DNA from: Grifola frondosa | Taxonomy: Eukaryota; Basidiomycota; Agaricomycetes; Polyporales; Grifolaceae | DNA length: 64,000 nt | NCBI GenBank assembly: GCA_001683735.1 | Contig: LUGG01000015.1 | Coordinates: 620,001-684,000, forward strand | Direction: 5' to 3' | Shown here: positions 56,990-64,000 of the stretch, piece after piece | Numbering within the stretch: the first letter of the stretch is position 1 | Layout of the letters: every line of letters starts with the position of its first letter | Notes under the pieces: model-generated | What the model saw: only the letters and a program-made list of their open reading frames with translations | Databases searched by the model: none | What the model was told of the DNA's origin: nothing | Made by a program: the position numbers and the translations under genes

Positions 56990-59210
56990 TGGTGAGGTAT
57001 GTACCAAGCCAAACAGGCGATGACAGTGCGAGGTATGTACCTCAGCACGTCGTCGTCGACGATGGGAGGGAGACGATGAAGATGGGAGATGACAGAAACG
57101 AAGAGTGCGACTGAGCGAGGCTGTGGGTGACGAGCAAGAGGCGCGATTGGCGAGGTATGTACCTCAAGCCAAATACGCCGACGACTGTGCGAGGTATGTA
57201 CCTCAGCAAGTCAGACGACGAGCACGCGCGAGACAACGGGAGACGACGAGGAAGAGACGATGAGCACGAACGAAAAGACGATGAGCAGGAGTGGGGCGAC
57301 TCGTGAGAGCGTGTGTTTGTGCATGTTTTGATGTGTGTGATCGCGTGATCGGGCGATCGCGCGATTGGGTTCGAGCCTCCGGGCCGGTTGATGAGTGCCC
57401 AATCCGCAGCATCCAGCCCGCTCGACCTCCGAACTTTCTCCGACGCCCACTCTCACTTGCTCTCGCTACTCTCACCGACTTCATTACCTTGCCTTCCCTT
57501 CTCACGCATCTCTTCCTCTCCCAACGCCTCGCACACTTCGTTTCTGTCGTCTCCCATCTTCATCGTCTCCCGCTCATCGTCGACGACGACGTGCTGGGTA
57601 CATACCTCGCACTGTCATCGCCCGTTTGGCTTGGTACATACCTCACCAATCGCGTCTCTTGCTCGTCACCCACAGCTTCGCTCAGTCGCACTCTTCGTTT
57701 CTGTCGTCTCCCATCTTCATCGTCTCCCGCTCATCGTCGACGACGACGTGCTGAGGTACATACCTCGCACTGTCATCGCCCGTTTGGCTTGGTACATACC
57801 TCACCAATCGCGTCTCTTGCTCGTCACCCACAGCTTCGCTCAGTCGCACTCTTCGTTTCTGTCGTCTCCCATCTTCATCGTCTCCCGCTCATCGTCGACG
57901 ACGACGTGCTGAGGTACATACCTCGCACTGTCATCGCCCGTTTGGCTTGGTACATACCTCACCAATCGCGTCTCTTGCTCGTCACCCACAGTTCGCTCAG
58001 TCGCACTCTTTGTTTCTGTCGTCTCCCATCTTCATCGTCTCCCGCTCATCCTCGTCGACGATGTGCTGAGGTCCATACATTTCGCACACTCTTCCCCCAT
58101 TTGGCTTGAGGTACAAACCTCGCCAGGTACACTTGCTCGTTGCTGAAACCCTTCTCCTCGTCGTCTCCCGTTGTCTCGCGCGTGCTCGCCGTCTGACTTG
58201 CCCAGGTACATACCCCACACAGTCGTCGGCGCGTATCTGGCTTGAGGTACATACCTCGCCAGGTGCGCTTGCTCGTCGCTGGATTCCTTCTCCTCCTCGT
58301 CATCGGCTTCTTCGTCTCGCCCGTCGTCGTCTCCCGCCTCTTCGTCCCTACCCGTCGTCTCGCCCTTGCTCTCCGTCTCACACGTCGTGACTTATCGAGG
58401 TATCGCAGAGTCCTCACGTTGTGGCTGGTTCTGCTTGTCACTGAGTCGTATCCACGCCATCCTCCTCTTCGTCTTTGCTTTTTATTCGTTCCCGCTCATC
58501 GTCGCGCCCGCGTTAATGGCATCTCGGAGCCTCTGAGGCATGCACTTTGCGGTACATACCGCGAGACTCCTCCGACCGCTCACTCTCACTCGCTCTCGCT
58601 ACTCTCACCGACTTCATTACCTTGCCTTCCCTTCTCACGCGTCTCTTCCTCTCCCAACGCCTCGCACACTTCGTTTCTGTCATCTCCCATCGTCATCGTC
58701 TCCCGCCCATCCTCGTCGACGACGTGCTGAGGTACATACCTCGCACAGTCTTCGCCCGTTTGGCTTGAGGTACAAAACCTTGCCAGGTACACTTGCTCGT
58801 CGCTGAAACCCTTCTCCTCGTCGTCTCCCGTTGTCCCGCGCGTGCTCGTCGTTCGCCCTTGCGACCGCTCACCACTGAGTTGTTGTCAGAGCATTCATGA
58901 CATCCTAACGACACATGAGAGCCTGCGAGCACACTCTCTGCGGTACATACTGCGAGAGTTGTCGTGGGGGCGTGCGTCCTCATCGCTCGTGCCTTTGTCA
59001 TTCCTGCTATCAGACTCCCCGCTCTCGACACTTTTTCTCCGTACCTACCACGAGAGCCGTCTGCCGCTCTTCGCCCCCTTTCGCAATCGCGACTCTTGCT
59101 CGTCCCCACAGCCTCGTAGTCCCACACTTCCTTTTTGTCGTCTCCCATCTTCATTGTTTCCCGCCCATCGTCGACGACGACGTGCTTAGGTACATATCTC
59201 GCCAATCGCG
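56990..59210. repeat. Satellite-like array C, core inverted relative to array A
   Basis: Short GA-rich block 56,990-57,235, core 57,240-57,560, then a long opposing block to about 58,760 and a diverged tail to 59,210. Units recur at about 158 bp (GGTACATACCTCACCAATCG at 57,636, 57,794 and 57,952). The core matches 32,055-32,345 only as reverse complement, whereas 58,080-58,570 matches 32,560-33,050 in direct orientation. The plus strand is TC-rich and open for over 250 codons in one frame, which I attribute to composition. Confidence 0.8.
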
Positions 59211-59666
59211 GCTCTTGCTTGTCACCCCCGCCAATTTGCCGTTCGCATTCTTTGTAAATTGCCTTCCATTCTCTCCCGTACCGAGGGCGCCCGGACATAT
59301 GCCGTAAGACTGCAGTGGTGGAAATTCCTCCGTTTAAGAACCTCTCAATTCAGTGTTGAGCTCTTCGGCGTGGATGAAGAAGCGTTCATTCTACGAGTCG
59401 TTGGGAATGAATTAACGGACGCTATCTGATGCACATGATCAACAGGTCCGTGGTTTTTTACGTCTTATTGTGTCGATGTTGTTTTGAATTCTTACCACAG
59501 CTCCGCGACGTACGCCGTAATTACCGCATGCACGCAGCAATTAGGTTATCGACACTTCGACCGCGATTCTCCATTCGACGGTGAAGACCATGGCTCTCAA
59601 TTGACTCTGCCTCACAGAATATATAAATTACGATGGTGAGCCTACCGTTCACTAACCCTTCCCACC
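59211..59666. other. Intergenic; no supported gene
   Basis: Plus-strand text around 59,330-59,440 looks weakly coding and may be 5' exons of the following gene, but no splice structure could be fixed. Confidence 0.3.
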
Positions 59667-60223
59667 ATGTTCTTTTCCCGCGTCACCACCCCATACCTAC
59701 TGTCCATTTCCATACGTCTGGGTCAGAAATTGAGCAACAAACCTCTGATAGAAGAAGCGCTGCGCCGAGACATCATGGCGTTCTTCCAGGCGCGTCCGAG
59801 CCTGGCCGGCCACCAAGAGCATCTAGTAGCCATTGTCCGGTATGTATCCAATCATAATCCTATTCATATTATTTACATTATTTTATCGTAAAGGTGTACC
59901 CTCACGAGGGTGGTACCGATCCAAACGCCAGCCTACACTTCACAGTCGAACTAGTAGAGAAGATGGAGGACGGGTCAGAGACATACATGGGTGTCTACCA
60001 CGTCAATCATGTGCTAGGATCCACGATACGGGTATGCGTTGATACTCTTATCAATGTGTTGCTCTCAACGTAGACATGGTAGACATATTATGACCACAAA
60101 GTGGTGATGAGGGAGATATCACGGGTCGCCATGGCCGCATCGGAGACCGTGACGCCGATAGTGAAGGCGAAGGATCTATCGTCGCAGATGCTAAACATGA
60201 AACGTGCCTTCCGCAAACATTGA
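59667..60223 (+). pseudogene. Small unrecognised protein gene with an in-frame stop
   Basis: Exon 1 is 59667 to about 59,840 (LSNKPLIEEALRRDIMAFFQ, LAGHQEHLVAIVR), followed by an intron to about 59,893. Exon 2 has VYPHEGGTDPNASLHFTVEL and GVYHVNHVLGSTIR, then an intron of about 43 bp. Exon 3 reads TW-stop-TYYDHKVVMREIS and on through AMAASETVTPIVKAKDLSSQ to the stop at 60,223. The TAG near 60,077 is flanked by continuous frame, so one substitution inactivates it. No known domain. It may have further 5' exons. Confidence 0.45.
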
Positions 60224-61139
60224 CTGCGGTACACTGGCTTCCATTTCCCAACATTTTCATTCAGTGTTTCTGTGTCACACATTCTTCTAGGTTCGCGATC
60301 ATACCGACACGCCACGTTTCTGAACACGACAAGCGGAACAGTATATGTCAGTGCGCGGGGCACATTCCCGGGGTCCCCCGCGGACAAGCTCGTAGGCATT
60401 GATGGGTGATTGCGTGCAGCGGAGAGGAAGATGTTAGGCCTCCTAACACCGCTCCACTGCGCGCACGATGTCGGGTCACGCCCGTCTGCTCATGCTCGCA
60501 CGCGTGCAGCAGGAACGCTGCCACGTCCCACACCCGCTACCCGCTGCTCCCCACCGCTATCCTCTTCCTCGCGCATCCCAAGCTCTTGTGGTAATAGCGA
60601 ATAGAAATGTAATCTAATAAAACATAATTTGTATGCGCGGAGTGGACTTACTGACAATTTTACCAAGTGTGTTGTCAAGTTGACAATATCTTGTAAGTAA
60701 AATGCAGTGTTATGTAGATACCAGACCGTAGTTAGAAGATTATGGCAGACGCACCGCACAGATGCAACCGCTGTCCAGAGAGGGAACAAGCACGAGTTGT
60801 TCGTGGGCATCGATTTTCGTGGCCGGCGGGTCGTGGCGGGTGTGGGGGCGGGGGGGAATATGCGCATACACGGCCTGAGTCACGACACTCTCGTTGTCTA
60901 TAGCTACATATGTCTCTTATTTATCTCCTCGCTGCCATGCTGCTCCTGTCTCTAATCTGATGCACAGCAACAGGGTATGCACCGCCTTGGTTCGAAGACT
61001 GCTTATGGCCAGTCAGCAGTTTCCATTGCGCGAACATCGTGTGCATTGAGTGAGTGTGAATGAGATTCAAAAGACATATTTCAAATTGCATACTAGAACT
61101 ATGTGAATACTGCAAAGCAAATCCGGTCACATAACTTCT
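60224..61139. other. No supported gene
   Basis: The minus frame 60,867-60,490 (125 codons) is open but low in protein-like features. Nothing recognised. Confidence 0.35.
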
Positions 61140-62650
61140 TTCAGCCACTCATGCTGAAGCAAGTCATCCAAGGAAGCTCTCTGGTCCGGATCGAGCCTTA
61201 GCATCTGTTTCAAGAAGTCAACAAATATGTTGATGTCTGGAAGCGACTCCAGATCCTTGATTGACATCTCCAGCGAGCTTCTTGCCTCTGTGTCAATCTT
61301 CAGTCTACCTGACTTGCACAGTCAGATATCTGCATGTATATATGAAGTAATAGTTTCTTACCATTGGTGTTGTAGTGCTCCAGTGTGTATTTGCCACGTT
61401 CAAGCATATGCAAGGGAAATCCCCAAAGACAACGGTCTGCAAGATTGGTATGGCACGATCTGAAGCCCCCCATGGAAAGAGCGAGTCACCGAGAACGAGT
61501 TCATATCCTATGTAGTATAGTAAATTAATTGCAGCAGAGACAATGAATAAGTAGGACTACCGTACAGCTAGGCTCCAGATATCAGCCGGCTTACCCCATC
61601 CTGCTCCGATGCAACCTCAGGAGCTCGGACAGGGCTTGTATCACATCCGTAAACTGATGACCTTGTCAGCCCAGCAAGCTAGAATGAAATTAGAAAATTA
61701 AACAGATGCTGTGAGCATGAATTCTTTACTGACCAACACCAACATCAGTTAATTTGGCATGGATGTCCCTTCTTGCAGCTCAGGGAGATATGACATGTTC
61801 AGCGGCTGAGACTGCGGAACCTGGGCACCATCGCTTCCCGATATATATTCGGCTTTCAACTGGTTGATAAGCTCTCCATATTACTGCATGCAAGAAGGAC
61901 ATTGGATGGTTTGATATCTATATATAAGAGGATGAAGGAATGAGATAAAGGGGTGCGGGAAATAGTAGTGACCACAGACCGGTGTGGATGATATTGCACA
62001 CATTGTGCAAGTAATCAAGCCCAAAAATGATTTCTTTTGTAATATGCTTCGCGAGCGTGAGTGGCAGACAGTTGTTGCGAGAGCGCGAGCAAAAGAGATG
62101 ACCGACTCGCCATCAGATCTGTTACAAGGCAGAGATGGGGTGGCCAAGTGCACATCTGTGATAAAATGGTCAGACATGTGGGAACATGTGGATATCCGCG
62201 ATGAGATGGATCAGCATCGCGGATGTGTTCCAAGTATTCCGTATGTATATCAGAAGATACTGTCCCAAGAGCTCCAATCATTACAAAGTCAGATAGCCGC
62301 AGTACCAGCATATTGAATCGAATACGTACTTGTCAAAGCCTTTAGAGCACAATATGTGTTGGGCCTTATGAATCGGCATCAGCATCATTTGGACACCACG
62401 GTCGATGATAACATACTTGTCCATGTCCTCTACCATCCAAACATTCGAATACATCCCCACCCCAGCTTTCTTTTAACAACATAAACGAAAGCCGAGTACC
62501 TCGCCAATCGACGCGGAATAGAACACATCCCTGCAGCACCACCTCCGCTAACCTCTTCTGATGGCACAGCAGCAGTAGCTACGTTGGATGGTAAGATAGG
62601 CGTGCGCGTGTTAATCGGCAAAACGAGACAAGACTGCAACGACACGGTTT
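61140..62650 (-). pseudogene. SRPK-like serine/threonine kinase, decayed
   Basis: Minus-strand pieces are in kinase order: RKLGWGCIRMFGW (glycine loop, about 62,470), SDFVMIGALGTVSSDIHTEY and HVPTCLTILS (62,290-62,180), LCLVTDLMASS, the LGLDYLHNVCNIIHTDIKPSN segment in alternate frames (about 61,990-61,890, giving the HxD-K motif), then GYELVLGDSLFPWGASDRAI (about 61,510-61,440), and finally FVDFLKQMLRLDPDQRASLD and DLLQHEWL near 61,225-61,150. This is the layout of SRPK-type kinases common in basidiomycetes. Frame breaks and stops are frequent and no DFG motif could be placed cleanly, so I call it decayed. Confidence 0.65.
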
Positions 62651-63049
62651 AGAGGGGGAAGCCACGACTCTATCATGAGACTGAGGGTGCAAAGCGTTTC
62701 AGGACGGTGAACAATCACACTTTTGCGCTCACTTCGACCATCATACAACGTGACTTCAAGTGAATTTAACTTCTTTGCACGCCAGAAACTCGCTAAATAT
62801 CCGGTTCACCACGGGCGCCGAGCAGTAACCCCCCAAAATTCGCATAGCACCCGTTTTCGCAGGATATTTCGAGCCAATGTGCATTCTCCACATCAGCTTG
62901 CCGCTTTTCACACTTTCACACTTTTTATTTGATGTGTGTTCTCCGAGACATCAGATGATCGAAATACAAAGAATAGTACATTGTTCGTAGATAAGAAAGG
63001 AAACGAGTACGACCCACGTTACACTGTAGGAAAGTCCATGAAGAACGCT
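62651..63049. other. No supported gene
   Basis: No coding frame recognised. Short AT-rich stretches occur near 62,920-63,000. Confidence 0.4.
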
Positions 63050-63975
63050 TCAGCCAACGATAATTCTGCGTAGCAAATTTATGAACCCGACATCCTTCTT
63101 CAATGTTGTCGCCACTGAGATGCAGTCATCGGGCCCTTCCGTCCTTTTCGAAATCAGCGCGCAGCGCCGAAACCAGTTTCGGCTTCGGGTGTCCAATATC
63201 CAGCATTCATACCACAAGCCTCCAGGTAGTGCAAGTGGGCCACCACGAAGTCGTCGAGACTTGCCTACCCTGACCTTTAAGTATTTTATTTCAGTTTGAT
63301 TGAATGAAGAAACGGATGTGATTGAATGCCATACCAGTAGCAATTTGTAGACACCGCAGATAAGATCCAATTCATCTGCCTTAAGCTCGTCATCGATACG
63401 ACCTTTGATCGCACGAGACGCATATCGCGGTGACGGACCCATCAAGACTGCCTCGTCACCTACTACCTCCCTGGCCAAACGCCATACGATTCCACCTTTC
63501 AACAGTGCAGCACGAGCGCGTGGGTCTTCAGCGAGAAAGGCTCGACGAGTAGCAACATATCCGACATAATCCACATGATCTGGATTATAGCCATGCGGGC
63601 GGAAACCAAGACCCTTGCTGAGCGTCGGAACTGATGCGTAGGGCGGATGCAAGGGGACCCGAGTGCTGAAAGCAATCCCCTGTCAAGTAATTGTCGTGCA
63701 ACATCACGACGATTGGGACCCCACTGCCGTCGCAGACATTCCAATGCAACCGCCGCATCGGAAACCATAATTTCCCAGCTCACGTCGAACACACGTCCCT
63801 GGGCAGGCTGAATCAAATAATACCGCTGCGTATTAACCTCCAGCACTTCCACAAGCAGCCTACTCCTTTCTGTCACTGACCGAAGATTCGCAATGTTATC
63901 GTTATGTAGATCATGTAGAGGCGATAACTCCCCACTAAGAGTGAACGAAAGGAAATCCCCAGCGGCCATCATCAT
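63050..63975 (-). CDS. Conserved basidiomycete hypothetical protein, one frameshift
   Basis: The upstream frame (63,975-63,499) contains GDFLSFTLSGELSPLHDLHN, WEIMVSDAAVALECLRRQWG and RRDVARQLLDRG. The downstream frame (63,652-63,050) continues HPPYASVPTLSKGLGFRPHG, ARAALLKGGIVWRLAREVVG, ADELDLICGVYKLL, then, after a likely intron near 63,340-63,255, LPGGLWYECWILDTRSRNWF. The two join if the CCCC run at 63,677-63,680 has one more base. I recognise this as a widespread multicopy mushroom-fungus protein without known function. The true start probably lies upstream of 63,975. Confidence 0.65.
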
Positions 63976-64000
63976 ATGCTCCGACTGAAGATCAGATGCA

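Noticed and set aside
57291..58109. 272-codon plus-strand ORF
   Set aside because: Runs through tandem satellite units of array C and owes its length to TC-rich composition.

Overview
The window reads as nuclear DNA of a mushroom-forming basidiomycete (Agaricomycetes). Genes carry many short GT-AG introns of about 45-60 nt. The recognisable families are KDZ transposase with a cysteine-cluster domain, a TET/JBP-type dioxygenase, a Tnp2/CACTA-like transposase, a DUF2235 hydrolase with HEAT repeats, a WD40 protein with a C-terminal membrane segment, an SRPK-like kinase and several lineage-restricted hypothetical proteins. This is an accessory, transposon-rich and duplicated region. No housekeeping gene, rRNA, tRNA or CRISPR was recognised.

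1-31 kb is a decayed mosaic. A unit made of a small two-exon gene, remnants of an unrecognised gene family and the 3' half of a DUF2235-HEAT gene occurs in several diverged, inverted and broken copies. The most complete DUF2235-HEAT gene is at 23.2-26.6 kb (minus strand). Between 18,469 and 23,024 two arms of 1.97 kb form an almost perfect inverted repeat around a 611-bp spacer. Also present are a MULE-like TIR element (2,586-3,638, 9-bp TSD), a frameshifted PsiD-like/phosphatidylserine-decarboxylase remnant (10.7-11.3 kb) and a Tnp2-type transposase gene (27.5-31.2 kb).

31-33 kb, 54.0-54.25 kb and 57-59.2 kb hold one satellite-like family built around the 14-nt near-palindrome GAGGTATGTACCTC. 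It is arranged in opposing blocks, and its core is inverted between the two large copies.

34,800-51,599 is the centrepiece: a 16.8-kb KDZ transposon. It encodes a KDZ transposase and a TET/JBP dioxygenase on the plus strand, and at least five further genes: a minus-strand HMG-like gene, two other minus-strand genes, and two plus-strand genes. The whole element has its own CpG-rich wording (CCGGC, CCGCGGTAA, TACCGG), unlike the flanks. It is bounded by a near-identical 8/9-bp direct repeat and degenerate inverted termini. The reading frames on either side (51.6-52.4 kb and 33.3-34.8 kb, both minus) are in register, so the element appears to have split one coiled-coil gene in two.

52.7-64 kb carries a three-exon conserved hypothetical gene, a six-exon WD40-TM gene plus a fragment of a second copy, further lineage-restricted hypotheticals and a decayed SRPK-like kinase.

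A cross-cutting caution: most frameshifts in otherwise conserved genes are single-base changes in homopolymer runs. This suggests an incompletely polished long-read assembly, so several apparent pseudogenes may be intact and the large palindrome needs read-level confirmation.
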